Assembly (NCBI GenBank): GCA_027924585.1 | Contig: BSBM01000361.1 | Coordinates: 40,192,501-40,256,500, forward strand | Reading direction: 5' to 3' | DNA from: Larix kaempferi | Taxonomy: Eukaryota; Streptophyta; Pinopsida; Pinales; Pinaceae | Length of the DNA: 64,000 nt | In this document: one piece after another, positions 44,816-57,910 of the stretch | Layout of the letters: each line of letters begins with the position of its first letter | Numbering within the stretch: the stretch's first letter is position 1 | Made by a program: the position numbers and the translations under genes | The notes under the pieces: generated by a model | What the model was told of the DNA's origin: nothing | Database searches by the model: none | Seen by the model: only the letters and a program-made list of their open reading frames with translations

Positions 44816-47800
44816 TACCAAGTTCATCTTTATGTCACTACCCAAAATGAACTTGACCTTAGCATTTGTGACTTAACAATTTTTCACTCTCTTTCTTGGG
44901 TTTTCTCGTGGGTTTTCTTTAGGTAAGATATTATATTTTGCTTCATCATCCATGAATTTTCCTAGAGCACTTACATGCACTTTTTTCATAACCTCCAATC
45001 CCTTCTAGTTCACTAACCCCAGCTAGGTTTTCCCTAGGGTTTCCATCTTCTTACCACAACTTTGTATATGAAGATTTAGGAATAACATATATGTTGGTGA
45101 ACTTTTTTTTCTATGAGTGATACTTCACCACCTACTTCTATATGAGAGACTAAAAGATTGATTAGGAAAGCATAAGAGTTAATATTGATTTCTTTATTTT
45201 CACAACATTGCCTTCCTTTTGAAAACAAGCTTTGTCCTCAAAGGTATGTCACATATCTTCATATTCGATTGGAAATATTTTCCTTGAAATGGTTGCTCAA
45301 ATAAAATATATATTTATGTTCCTTGAACTTGGCTTAAACTCTTGTAATTCTTATGGCATCAACTTCACTTGATATTTTTATAAAAATAACTAATATATTT
45401 CCACGTATACTTTCCTTATCCATTTATGTGACAAATCGTTTTCTTTTAACTTCATATCCTTTTATCAAAAGCCGTGACCATAGAAAATGGGGTGTTCTAC
45501 CTTCAATAACTTGTCATCCCAAAAAACCATATCATTTATGAAATCTTCATTATGTTTGACTATGCTAGCCAAAATTAGAACATGCAAACCACATGTGAAC
45601 AATTTAGAGAGAAACATCATGGAATTATACACAATTAGCAACTCGTTGTCTACATCAATTAATGGAATCATTATTGAGGTCACATCTCACATGTTGAAAT
45701 CTATCATGCCTCGAACCACTCTTCTAGGAGATCTTCCTTCTGATGGTAGCTCTCTGTGCTGAATAATTTGCTCCACGGTTCAATTCTTTTCATACGATAA
45801 GGTACTTGAACAACAAAAACTCCCGAAGTATAACTAGTTCCTTAGTAAAAACAAGAGCTGCAAGCAACAATGCTCATGACATTAGCTTGCAGCATAGTTG
45901 CCTGGACTTGCAAATGAGAATTGCATACATATGCAAATGAGGAAGCCCACTGATGTAATAAATACAAAAACTGGTTTTTATAGATTAGATGTAGGGCTTA
46001 TGACCGATGCCATGCCCATAAATATATCTACCCATATCTACAGTATACACGAATTGGAAATCTAATTAGTAGAAATATGACATTGCAAGAACATGGAGCC
46101 AGAAAATCTTATTGACAATAGCGAAATGTTGAGAAAACCAGTTGCATTGGAGCCAGATTTCAAGTACTAGCACGAATATGTTAGATTATTTCGATGGAAT
46201 ATTTTACAGTAGAGTAGAGAAGTGGAAAGCTAAATCAATGCTACTTACAATAAATGCTATAAAGTATAATTAGGCAAGAGTTGTTTTTGCACATTGTGAA
46301 TAGAATCTATAGATCTAATACCTAGTTTGTTTTTCAAAACTGTCATCTATACAACCAGTAGCAATAGCACAAGACCATGATACTCAGAAAATTCCCTATT
46401 GTAAATTCAGATACATGGAACACCTACATGCAATCATAGACCCAAAAAACAAAGACATGTAAGCTAAATTGTCAAGGCATAGTAGAAAAGTTACTTGAAT
46501 GCATTAAACATTTGCAGAGTATTCATTTGGCATATCACAGATTTAGAAATTGTATAATAAGAGAAAAATATCAATAAAACCATTGCATATTTCAAGCACT
46601 AGTGACTAATTACAATTACAACTAGGAGAATCACCATGTGCAAGACAGGAAAAGTTTTCAGAATAATGTGATGGAATATTTTGCAGTAGACAACAGCAGG
46701 AAAATTGTTGACAAAACTATCTAGTGTTAACAAAACTTCTGGAAATTCATTTGCAATTGAAACAAATTTGCATTATAGGTATCTATAAATTCCCAATAGC
46801 AATGCCATGTTATTGTGCATCTCCATGAACAACGAAGCAAAACTGCATCTACAACATTAGCACAATCAAAAACATGATGGATCAATGCATTTTCAATTCA
46901 CTGGGACATATAGATCGAATAGCAGTTTAGAACAAACATGAATTGTATTTAATTTTTAAGGACATGTAAATGACATCAACCTTAATAGAACTAAGAACAT
47001 GTTTTGAAATTGAACATGCATATTTAAGAAAAGGAAAGGATGAATTATCAAAGATACAAGCATGACATGTTTTGAAACAAAGACAGATCAAGACTTTGCA
47101 AATAGAACCAATTTTGTGTTTTAATTTGATATTTAAACAAGAGTTTCCACAAATAGTTGAAGCCATGATACAAGTAGCACATATTTTTAAACAAAGACAG
47201 GTAAGACTTTGCAAAGAGAACCAATTTCATTTCCTAATCTTATTTTTAAACAAGAGTTCACATGTAAATTCATAATAACATTTTTTGAAATAGAGATAGG
47301 TTGGAAGGAAATTTTTTCCAAGGAGAATCAATTTCATGTGTAAAGAGCATCCACATAATTGCAATGAAATACATGTTCTAAAATTGAATGTGCATCTTTA
47401 AAAAAGGAAATAACGAAACTGCACACAGTTCGCACAAACATGTAAACATCTTTTTAAACAGAGATGGATTGCAAGGAAGGACTTTGCAAAGAGCATCAAC
47501 TCCATGTGCGAGCGACATCACTCTTGGTGTAACAACATTTTTTTATAGCATCAACAATTGCATAGATTTGACAAAGTTGCATTGACAAGGAATAATAATG
47601 CATTTAGCATCAAAGCAAGAGAGCAGTAGGCACAACAATATAATCCAGGTGAAAGCATAATGTAGAGAATATCATGAGTATATAAATACAGAAAGCGGTA
47701 TAAACACAGATGTATATACATTACCAAAACAAAAAATGAAAACTTGGCATAGCCAAATGGGGTTTGTTGGTTCAAAAAATAGGTTCTAATGTAGTTATAA

Positions 47801-50800
47801 CCATGAAGATCATAATGAACAAAATTTACGTAGTGGCACTTTTGCAAGATGAGCAATGTGTAAGGAGTGCCAACAATTTATTTGACAAAGAAAAATTTTC
47901 AAAAAAGGAAGTGATTTGAAGCTAATCACTAGAGAATATCAATTTATACGATAATGTTGTATGCAGTTAGTGTAAAAAGAGCTCAAAGGCAAAGTTTTCA
48001 CAAGTGGAAAACTATCGATGAGACCCTGCCTATGTGAAGAGATATAATTTAGTGATCTTATCTTTCTATAGATATTTGTTGAACACTATAAAGAAAACAA
48101 CCTCTATACATTGCAAAATATATGTACCCCAAGTATATTTCAAATATTGGCCTACTTGCAATTTTAAATCAATCATAATGCACAAGAAAGTAGATGGCAT
48201 TGCATAGGTCTCAATAAAAAATGTAAATTTAATGGCAAGGATCCAAGATATATGAATGTTGCAAATAATTCTACACATGTGCTATGAACGATTGGTTCAT
48301 TGAATAGCTGAACAAGAAACATTTTGTTATAGATCAATGACAATTTGCAAAAATAAAAAAATGGGGAAGAAATAAATGTTGTTGCAAGCAACATATTGCT
48401 TGATTGACAAGAATGAAAAAATCAGAGGAAAAATAGATCAAGACTTTAAAAAAAAATTATGGTAGAGACTTGGATACATTGAACTGCTCAAAACTTTAAA
48501 CAGTTGTGTGGCAGAGACTTGGATGGGAAGATAAGTATTTACTATTATGTTATTGATTTTACCATCACCATTTTATTTGTTCAATCATAAATACTGTGAA
48601 ATTTTTATTTACAAACAACATGGAAATACTCTTTAATATTCTAATACTGAGTATTGAACTGCTCGATTATAGATTGATTAGTTATATCAATTTATTTTTC
48701 TTCCTTTAAAAAAAGGAGAAATTGGTTTCGATTACTAAAATGGAACCTACAAGTGCCACACAGAGAAAGTATATAATCCCTATCTACAGGATCACTATTA
48801 AGAGAATTGAAAAGATAGACCAAAAATAATATAATGCTATTATAGGTTATAGTTGAAGAAATCTTCGTATATGAAACAAAGATTGCGGTATTAGACTCAA
48901 GGAATGGATTTAATATTAAAACCTGCGCATATCCTATATATAATTTCTAGTTGTCTAAAGAGGAGACTAATTATAGTGGTTCTATTTGTATCATAGAAAA
49001 AAGAAGCAAGATGATTTACTTACATGAGTATGCATGTGAAAAAAAAGTTATTTTCAAACAACATTTAAAACTATTGACATAGGAAGTGACTTTTTGAGTA
49101 AGAAGTATCAAAGCATGGGCCTACAATATGACCAAAATCTCACAGTTTATAATTTAAACATTTGTACTTGAATGCATGATCATTATCATCACATTTTGTA
49201 AAAAAAAAATCAAATTTACCTCTTAAACGTTGTCATAATAGAACAATTCCAAATGTATCCTCGATCTAGTATAGCCGAAGATAGAAGTCCTCATAAGAGG
49301 TTAAAAATAGGTTGCAATTTGACAAAGGTTAGTTACAATGTTTGTACTCACCCAATCGAAATCCAAACTGTATAGAGATAGGATTTATATCAACTGAAAA
49401 TATGCTACAACATCTATATCATAAATCAATCCATATCCATCGATTTCTAGTCATTGTTTGAATGGATAAATCGATAATGTTACACGAATGGAGTTTAAAT
49501 AACAAGATTGAGGTGGAGGAGGTGAATTGCAACATATAAGCAATTTGAATAGACACAACAATAATGATGCAAATATTTTGTTCTTTAGAATTCAAACATA
49601 TCTAGCCGAAGCGATAGAAACCATATCACATCACCATATCCATGTTAAATCCCAAGCACTCAATGCGGCTTGGGAGTTTATTTTAGGCACAAGTTGCATA
49701 ACCAACCGACAAAGGCATTGGTTATGCACAATACCAACCTGATAATACAAATGTGGAAGCAATCCTAACTCTATTGTATAATATCCACAACACTGGCTCA
49801 CTTTCGATGAGAATTCCAATAACATTTAACCAAAATTCCATTACATTTAACGAAATATAAATAGAAATGCTCACTAGCAATACCAATTCCATAGCATTTA
49901 ACCAAAAATATTACAATTGAAATACAGTCAAAATTACATAACGACAATGCAATTACATAATAGGTCCACGACATACATTTATCAGAAAAAACCATTGATG
50001 GGATAGCTTTCAATATCACTGACAACCCAAACAGGGCAAAAACCTTTTTTCTGTTTCTTTAAGCAAGAGACAAAATCTCAATCCCCTAACTTCAAATCCA
50101 CATTACATACACACAAGCCCTAGAAAGGAGGGAACCTTTTCATAGCAACATGCAACACCCAAATTCCCATAACATATACTCCACATTACATACATGCAAG
50201 CCCTAGCAAGAATGGCACAATTTCACAGCAACCCGCAACACCCACATACCAGCATTGTAACACCAGCTACAAACCCTCGAACCATGGTAACACCGGATAC
50301 AAACCCTCGAACTTGACTAATAAACCATGCAAATAGTCCCCGATAACAACAACTCGAACCAAAAATCATAATGGTTTCTCTGCTTACCTATTCCCTACGA
50401 GTCATCATCCCCAACAAGTCATCATCTCTAATGTCGATCATGTATGTTGCTACAATGCACTCTCTATATCTCTCACCATCAGTCTCAAAACCCTCCATGA
50501 CCATAAGCTTCCACAAAATAATGATTAAAACCCATAGCCACCAAGCATTTAAACACCAAACCCCCCATTGTGTTAGCTCATTGGAAAACTGCAATGTTTT
50601 CCCCCCACTGGAAACCAACAACCCACCATAGAAACAAAACCATTGAATGACCAAGGCCATCACAAATGCACAGTGAAAGGAATCCTCTGAGTTCTTAACC
50701 CCCTCCTTTTGAACTCTCAAAGTTCCAAATGCATTTGCTGCTTGGTGCAATACCCTCCTCCTTTTGGGTACGATCAAGCACAACTGTGAGGGACACACGG

Positions 50801-51172
50801 CCAAGGACATCAATGAAAAAAGGGGAAGGTAAACAGATGTCGCTTAGTTTCCCCACTCCAGAAATCGTTGGAAAAATACATATTCAACCAAACTAAAACT
50901 TTATAAATTGATAAATTAATTTTTTGAATCTTGTGCCATTTGAACTAATATGTCCAAAATGGTCACAAGATGTCACAGACATAATAAGTAGAATAAGATT
51001 CTTTGCAAGTAGGAAATGTGGCATTTCTCCATCCATTAGAAATCTCAATGTCATTGGAGCCTTTACTAGTAGTTTTCTAATGCCCATAATAAATCTTGCA
51101 TCAATGTTTCCTATTCCACTTGCGAAATGACCAAACACACTAGAATTGCAATCATGGGAGTCTGTACTAAAC
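44816..51172. other. AT-rich spacer without recognisable genes
   Basis: Probably leader and 5' flank of the split gag element at its left, then unidentified DNA. Near 45180-45240 the minus strand has 'FEDKACFQKEGNV' followed by a purine run (AAAAGGAAGG), which could be the end of another gypsy pol, but it is too short to call. Diverged repeats around AGACTTTGCAAAGAGAACCA lie at about 47090-47500. Frames at 50388-50813 and 50893-51180 match nothing I know. Confidence 0.35.
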
Positions 51173-52381
51173 TGTAACATCCCTAGTTGGACCCTTGTAA
51201 TGTATTCAATTAAATTACAAAAATGATGTAAATATGCTAGTATGGATTCCTATTGTGGAGCTCAAGGCCAAGGACTGACTAGGCATGTAGGATGTAAATA
51301 TTGTTATTTCGCCTGTATGGTTGGCTTGTCATGCGAACTCAAAATATATGTGAATATTATGTGCATAAATAATAAAATGGTCCAACAATGGTTGTCTAAA
51401 GAGCACCAAAGGGGCTATGATTCCACCAGACGGGAAGCGGAAGGGGGGCCATAGGTTACTAAATCCTAAGCTGCCAAGTGTCTGTTTGACGGACAATCCA
51501 CTCGAGCGGACACAAGCCGGATCTCCCTAGCTCAAAGTGAGTCTAGAACAAATAATACAAACTACAAACAACTTCCCTAGATCTAATTAAGGATCAACTA
51601 CTAGATGTCTTACCTTAACTACACAATCCTTTCTTCTGGATGCTGCTCCATGGCTCGCAGTCGTCAGATCTCAGCTGCAAGACCTATCAAGACACATAGA
51701 ACAATGCAAACGAGTAAAGAACATCTATACAATAAGAGATCTAAGTAAACAGTTAAGCATGTAAACTACACAATATCATCACACATTAACAATATTGGTG
51801 TAAAGTGTTTATATTACTGTAAATCGGGAAAGTACATAGAAAAGAGTAGACGAAAACCAAGGCTTAACATAGTAGTCCTTCTCCATCCAAGACAAATGCC
51901 ATATCCCCCCAAGGAAGCATGAGTCTCTCAATGGATGAGCAGAGATCTCTCAAGGATGATTTCACCAGCATGTAGACACTATAGACTTACTCCCTTTGGA
52001 GAGGGGTAGAGCTTCACTTATATAGGACTATGTGGATAGGGTATGGATAGGGTAGGTTGAGATATGGTAGGAGAGATATAGGGGATCCTTCCAAGAGGTT
52101 AGGAACTGAGTGCCAGCTCCCCCAAGAGGTCAAGGATAAGGATCCAAGTCAGCTACCTTCGAGAATGGGGTCGAAGAAGCTATTTTTTCCCATTAATTGA
52201 CATTGTCGCACTCTGCAATGGAGCAAGTTGCGACGTCGCAGGTTGCATGAGTGCAGCCTACGACAACCTCTCAAAACCTAGCATAAATGTAATGATGTCC
52301 CTTCTAGGAAAATGACTTATCCAATAAGACTTCAAGGATGTATACACTGAATCTCTTGATGGTAGGATTTTAGGTGTAACA
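51173..52381 (-). repeat. 3' LTR of element D
   Basis: The outer edge TGTAACATCCC and inner edge GGTGTAACA form matching inverted ends, and the inner edge adjoins a polypurine tract. A TATA box (TATATAA, minus strand) is at 52018-52024. Length ~1.2 kb. Confidence 0.75.
52018..52024 (-). promoter_or_regulatory. TATA box in the D LTR
   Basis: TATATAA on the minus strand (context TCCTATATAAG), about 360 bp into the LTR. Confidence 0.5.
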
Positions 52382-52396
52382 GAATGCCCCCCAAAG
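52382..52396 (-). promoter_or_regulatory. Polypurine tract of element D
   Basis: The minus strand reads CTTTGGGGGGCATTC directly before TGTTACACC. Confidence 0.75.
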
Positions 52397-54306
52397 CATG
52401 AAGCTGTTGAAAAATTGGACAGGTGAAATGCTTTGACAAAAAGAATGGAAAATGGACTTGTCGGATGAAGGACGTTGCTGTAGTACAATTGACTCTGAAT
52501 TCACAGTCTCTAAGGATGTACAACATGGCTGTCGACCAATACAATGCAGATCCATGATAGTAATGACCAACTGAACACAATCATGGCTACTAGACATAAG
52601 CATAGATCCATGATGAGATGATAACACAACCACAACCAATACAAATGTGGATTTGTGTAATATGACTCAATACAAACTCCATCACAACCTAGGTAAAACA
52701 TGAATCCCCAGGGTCTTCAAGTTGAACCCGCAATGATACGAATCTACCCATGTGATTACAAATGTCTTGACGTCGAACATGGTAGAAATCGCTTGATTAC
52801 CGATCATTGATGTATACCATTAACAAGTGCGAGGGAAATCACCATTGATGTCAATGATCCCCAAGGTATCACAGTACATATCACCAAGCGTGAATAGATG
52901 AGTTGAATCCAAACGCAAGATGAAATCTTTCAATCAAGAGTCAATGATGTAAACTCATGTCAAAAGAGAGGTAACCTGCCATTGAGGCATGTAGGGCCAA
53001 GGTACTTGGTTGGTTTCTATATTCAATCCCCAGAAGATGTGTTGAAGTCGAAAAGGATGAATCCGTCGAAGGAGGGTAATGATGAATCCCCCATCATCGA
53101 CACGAAACACGACAAAGGATGTGTAGAGTTGATCGGATGGTACAATAACATGCGAGACTGACTCAGAGTAGACCGACATAATGGAAGGTGTATAGACTGC
53201 AGATAATGAATAGTGAAAATATTCTTGAACATGGGCATGGCATGACTTGGCAGTATTGACATGACGAGTACGACACCAATTCCTAATGCAACTGATGATG
53301 GAAGCTTTCTCTGAATGACTGAAAGGAGTACAAGACTTAGGAATTAAGCGGAAATCAAGGACAAATAGATGACCCAAGTACTGTATGCAAATGCATATGA
53401 GTTCCATGTTCAAGAACGACTAAGTACTGCCACGAATAAAGGTGTAATACAAAAGCTTTCCTTTTTCCCCATCATGAACGATGAGTGCCTCATGTGTTTT
53501 TTAGAAGCTTGATGAGGGTAACCAGATGCTCGGTATAGCTCATCTCATAGATGAGTCCAATTCCAAATATTTCACGAACCTGGCATAGGAGGGGTCTGTC
53601 CCATGGCAGGCCCTTCAATGTGAAAATTTAACGAGTCCATAGAAGGTAAACTCGGTCATCATTTCATGTTTAGAGAGTCTAAAAAGAACTAAAGAATACT
53701 CCAATGGTCTTTTTTCATAAAGTTAGCCCCATCCCCCGAAAAAGGGTAAAACAATGCAGGAGAGGACTCTTCCAGTCATGATTGGTTGGAGTATACATTT
53801 TTCGTAAGTAGTGCCCCCTGGTCTGAAAAAGGGGTAAACTATCACCAGGAAGACGACCATTCAAATTATTTTACAAGCATGAACGTGCAAGTTCGCTTGG
53901 AAATATTTTTCATATTTCAAGATCCTCAAAAGAGCTTAAAGATAGACTTCGGGGGGGTTCCTTTTCCGTAGGAATTTAACGAGCCCGAAAAAGTGATAAA
54001 TCGTAACTCGGTAACATATTCTCATAGTTTCAAGAGCACAAGAAAGAATAGAGAGCAAGCTCATGATCATTAAATAATTACAATCTAATGAATGAAAAGA
54101 TAATGACAAAAATACACAAGGTGTGTTCATACCTGAGATGATCGTTCCAATACGAAAATGGCGTGAATAGACACTCAACAACTCCTGCACACTCGAAAAC
54201 TAGGTCAAATAGTCAACCAAGTGTTCAAATATGATAAAATCAATCCAAACTATAGTAAATGGTCTAAAGGCATCAATTATTTGAAAAAGGAATATTCCAT
54301 TTTGTT
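52397..54306. other. 3' untranslated spacer of D
   Basis: About 1.9 kb between the polypurine tract and the antisense gene. An open frame at 52955-53413 (-) has no recognisable domain. Similar phrases (GTAACTC/GGTAAACTCGG, CCCCGAAAAAGGGTAAA) recur around 53600-53840 but form no clear array. Confidence 0.4.
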
Positions 54307-54315
54307 TATAAATAG
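54307..54315 (+). promoter_or_regulatory. Candidate TATA box of the antisense gene in D
   Basis: TATAAATAG on the + strand lies ~25-60 bp before the predicted first exon. Spacing and consensus fit a plant promoter that is independent of the LTR. Confidence 0.45.
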
Positions 54316-54332
54316 AAACAAGAACCAAATAT

Positions 54333-55960
54333 AGTCACCATTGTTTCATTTGCCAAATTTGGGAGGAGAAGTGCAATTTGGAGCCAAAACTTCACTTGGC
54401 GATTCCAGGAGCTACGAGCAGCCATTTCACCCACCATCTGGAGCAGGTAACTCTAAACTTCATCCAGCATAACTGTAGTGGTTTACGTTTTTTAATTTCG
54501 TTCATTTTTTTGGGTTTTAGCTTGGTTTGTGAAGGGCCATTGTGTCCTCGGGTTGTCATAGTCTTCCCTTTCGGGAACTGCGACGAGACTGAGTCATCGC
54601 AAGGCTGGAAAGGGTGGAATGTGACAACGTCACACTGTTAGCAATAACGAGGTGCAACGATGGAAATGTCCAACCCCAAACACAAACCATGCCCAAAAAA
54701 ATAACTTTTGGTGATTGAAGCAAGTGTTAACAATGTTTAAACTCTCCTTTTGGCAGGTTACCAGCACCCAAAATTGTTTTAGAGTGGCGTGAATGGGAGC
54801 ATGAGATAGATTATATACAGGCTGCAAATGATCCACAATGTGTGGAAGCACTGAGGAACTATGGGATCCTCAAGTTCTTTCATATTCGGGGCATGAGGGC
54901 CCAAATCCCATTATTGACACATATACTTCGATGCTGGGATGTGGCCCAGCAATACTTCATGATCGGTGAGCACGTGCTTACCATAGATGTCGAGGACATC
55001 TACTTTTTGATTGGATTGTCCCGAAGAGGAGACAATGTGCTTCTTACTGGATCACGTGGAAGTGATCGTACTGTGGGAGACATGATTCTATAGCACTATA
55101 CTCCCAATGCCCAAGATTCTAATGGGAAGATTCCCATTAAAGAAGTGTGGGAACATCCGTTGCGGGCCATACTTTTCACCATTATGAGGATGGCAGGGAG
55201 CCAAGATCCTCACTTCAGGTCTCAAATGCTATACGTGGAGGACTGTATGTCTCTGAAGATCTTCAACTAGTGCAAGGGACTTTTGGAAAACATACGAACT
55301 CAGCTAACCAAGTGTCGACAGGGAGAGCTCAAATAGTTTGGCTATGGTTCGATAGTGATCTTGTTCTTATTGGAATGGGTTCCCCTCTTGCACCCTTAGG
55401 TACCACTGGAGGACAGGGATCCTAGGGATCCTCACATGGCTAGGTGGACTGAGGTGATGGCCCAACATGGTGGGGGCCCCATTATCGTATACGGTCCTAA
55501 GTTATTCACTTGGCTAGAGGGCTAGTTACTGATGGTAGAGGAATTCCCATATAGTGGTATGGACTTCAGATATGATTTGGACTTGTCGTTTCCCGAGGGA
55601 GCAGCATGGAGAGACATAGGTAAGAACAATAACCCTTGTACTTTTAAGTTTTGTGCATTTATGATTTTTTTGGATATAGTGTTGACAATTTAACAACATC
55701 TGTGTGTAGATGTGGGCCCCGTACGAGTGCTAGGAGTCTCTCTTCTTGCGAGGAGAGAGAGAGGAGAGGGAGTAGTCATGGGTCCAGCTGTACATGCTAC
55801 CATTGTAGAGATGGATTGAGTCTACACAAACCTGCGTGGTTTGACGTTAGATGTTCCTGAGCCGATGGTAGATGAGGTAACACGACCCATGCAAGTGTAC
55901 ATGGTTGGAGCGACTGCGCGCTTCAACGTGCTGCTTCGTAGGGTTGCAAGAGAAGTATAA
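54333..55960 (+). pseudogene. Antisense plant-mobile-domain (PMD) gene with predicted introns in D
   Basis: Predicted exons are ~54333-54446, 54757-55619 and 55710-55960. Donor CAG|GTAACT (54446/54447) and acceptor TTTTGGCAG (to 54756) bound a 310-bp intron. Donor ATAG|GTAAGA (55619/55620) and acceptor GTGTGTAG (to 55709) bound a 90-bp intron, and the frame is preserved across both. Exon 2 reads 'VLEWREWEHEIDYIQA', 'LRNYGILKFFHIRGM', 'LLTHILRCWDVAQQYFM', 'GEHVLTIDVEDIYFLIGLS': the aminotransferase-like plant mobile domain found in transposons and a few host genes. Exon 2 stays in one frame with five stops, all TAG (55091, 55268, 55334, 55397 and 55523). Exon 3 has one TGA. Function in retrotransposons is unknown. 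Exon 1 is the least certain part. Confidence 0.72.
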
Positions 55961-56268
55961 TGTTTCCAGACTCAGCAGGCTAGCACTGTTAGACCTAGGG
56001 GTGTACAGGCCAGGCGGTAGGCCTTATGTTTTTATCATGTATGTACTGAGAGCTTAGAGGCCTCATATTTTTTGTACTACTGAAAGCTATGAGGCTTCAT
56101 ATTTTTGTACCAATACTACTTTTTGTGATATATATATATATACAAGCATTCTGACAATTTATACATTATGTGTTTCAAATGGATGAATGATGTGGTCATG
56201 TTTATGTGTTTGCTTATAAAATGAAATATTTACATGCTATGTCTACTTTTAACAGTTCATGAATATGC

Positions 56269-56682
56269 TTATGTGTGTGCAATGTACCAATCTAAGATGA
56301 AGTTGGCCATGGAGTCGGCAACTATGTTCACGTCTTGTGGAATGTGCAAGTACTGAATGGACTTGAAGGATCTTTCCAGAAGATGGACTGGTCGATAGAG
56401 ACAGAGTAAAGTGGGGTCGCGAATGGCGTAAAATCAGTTAAGATGAGAGACCACTAGTTGAGAATCCAAGTGGCTGACAACATGGTCCATACCCAAAGAA
56501 ATAGTGTTAGTTAGGTTTCCAATGACTACTTGATATTCTACAACATTGTTGGTCACGAAACCTAGACACATTCCCCCTAAGCTGATAAGCTCACCCTTAG
56601 GTGAATAGAGAACCCAAGCTGTCGAAGCAAGGTTGCAAGTATTCCTACTGGCCCCGTCTACGAATCCGAAACAAGTTTCCAT
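56269..56682 (-). pseudogene. Second, archaeal-type RNase H downstream of integrase in D
   Basis: A 137-codon minus-strand frame starts 'METCFGFVDGASRNT'. It has the RNase HI-type catalytic Asp in 'FVDGAS', the Glu in 'NNVVEYQVVIGNL' and Asp in 'HLDSQLVVSHLN'. After one TGA (where Trp is likely) comes 'FYAIRDPTLL', 'LLERSFKSIQYLHIPQD', 'NIVADSMANF' with the last Asp, and a stop at 56269. The T-N-N-x-x-E-Y and D-S-Q-L-V patterns are those of the extra archaeal-like RNase H (aRNH) of Tat elements, unlike the gypsy RNase H at 57911-58580. It would help remove RNA from cDNA hybrids. Confidence 0.78.
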
Positions 56683-56829
56683 ATGCACACGCAGACAGAA
56701 CATGGTATAAGAAACGAAACAAGACCTAAACACGCAAGAAATTAAGGCGTCACACCACACATAAAACACACACATGCCATGTATAGTATATACAAAAGTA
56801 CTCATGCATGAAAAACTCAAGCATAGTAC

Positions 56830-57904
56830 CTCTTCAAGTAGAGCCCGTTGCAGGGCTCACCCAAAGATATCTTGTCGTAGTCTTCAAGCTCATAAGCTCC
56901 CTTCTCTAAGACACGTTTCACTATGTAAGGTCCATGTCACATGGACTCAAAATTTCCTGCCCCTAGCTTATCATGTTTCTGGTCGTATGTGAGGAACAAA
57001 TCTCCTTCGCTGTAGGTGCGAGGTTCTACCGACTTATCATACTACGCTTTGATGCATTTCTTATGATCCTCATTGGCAAGAGCGACATCTCGGCGAGTCT
57101 CTTCAAGCTTAGCTAGGTAGAGGAAACATTCTTCCTTAGTAGTAGTGTTTGGGAGAAGTTCAATTGCGAGCTTGAGAGATGGAATCTCGCACTCAATAGG
57201 AAGGACCATCTCCAATCCATACACTAGTTGGAAAGGAGTAAATCCAGTGGCAGTTTTAACGGAAGTCCTATAAGCCCAAAGTGCGAAGAAGAGCATATTA
57301 TGCCAGTTGGACTTATGCATACCTACCATTCGTTGGACCATTGTTTTCAAGACCTTGTTAATGGCCTCGACCTGTCCGTTTGACTGTGGGTAGTATGGTG
57401 TTGAGTTTTCATGGAGAAAACCCAATCTATCTCTTAACTCATCAACCATGTGGTTCATAAAGTGAGAACCATGGTCGGTAACTATCACTTGAGGAACTCC
57501 AAACCATGCTATAACATGATTAAACATGAAGAGTGTGGCAGTCTTACCGTCATTCATGTATGTAGGCATTGCCTTGACCCACTTTGTAAAGTAGTCCACA
57601 GCTGTAATGACATCACTATTCCTCCCGGATGAGGTAGGCTTACAATGCATGAAATCTATGCCCCATATAGCAAAGGGGCCAACGCAATAACCAGGTGTAA
57701 TGGGGCGGGGTGGGTGCGCTTTTTCGTATGAAAATGTTGACATGGAGGACATTTTTTTACAGCCTGAATACAATCTTTGAAGATAGTTGGCCAATAATAT
57801 CCCGCGTGAAGAATTTTCTGGGTTGTAGCGATCCCAGAGAGATGACCACCACAAGCCCCAGTGTGACAATCATTTAGTACGTTTTCAGCCTCATCATGAG
57901 TCAA
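56830..57904 (-). pseudogene. Integrase of element D
   Basis: The zinc finger is complete ('CHTGACGGHLS' and 'KKCPPCQ') in one frame from 57904. A frameshift near 57680-57700 leads to the catalytic core in the frame that closes at 57042: Asp in 'WGIDFMHCKP', Asp in 'VIVTDHGSHF', Glu in 'NGQVEAINKV', then 'LWAYRTSVKT' and 'LVYGLEMVLPIE'. The C-terminal barrel ('HGPYIVKRVLEKGAYEL') ends at about 56830. All catalytic residues are kept, and the core has no stop over ~210 codons, so this copy is less decayed than A. Confidence 0.9.
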
Positions 57905-57910
57905 ACAGTG

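Noticed and set aside
45180-45240. End of another gypsy pol with purine tract
   Set aside because: Only about 13 residues and a short purine run; no LTR pair or upstream domain to confirm it.
50388-50813. 141-codon frame on the - strand
   Set aside because: No recognisable motif, no neighbouring exons, and composition like the surrounding spacer.
52955-53413. 152-codon frame on the - strand in the 3' region of D
   Set aside because: No domain, no start context, and the region is an untranslated spacer of the element; left as noise.
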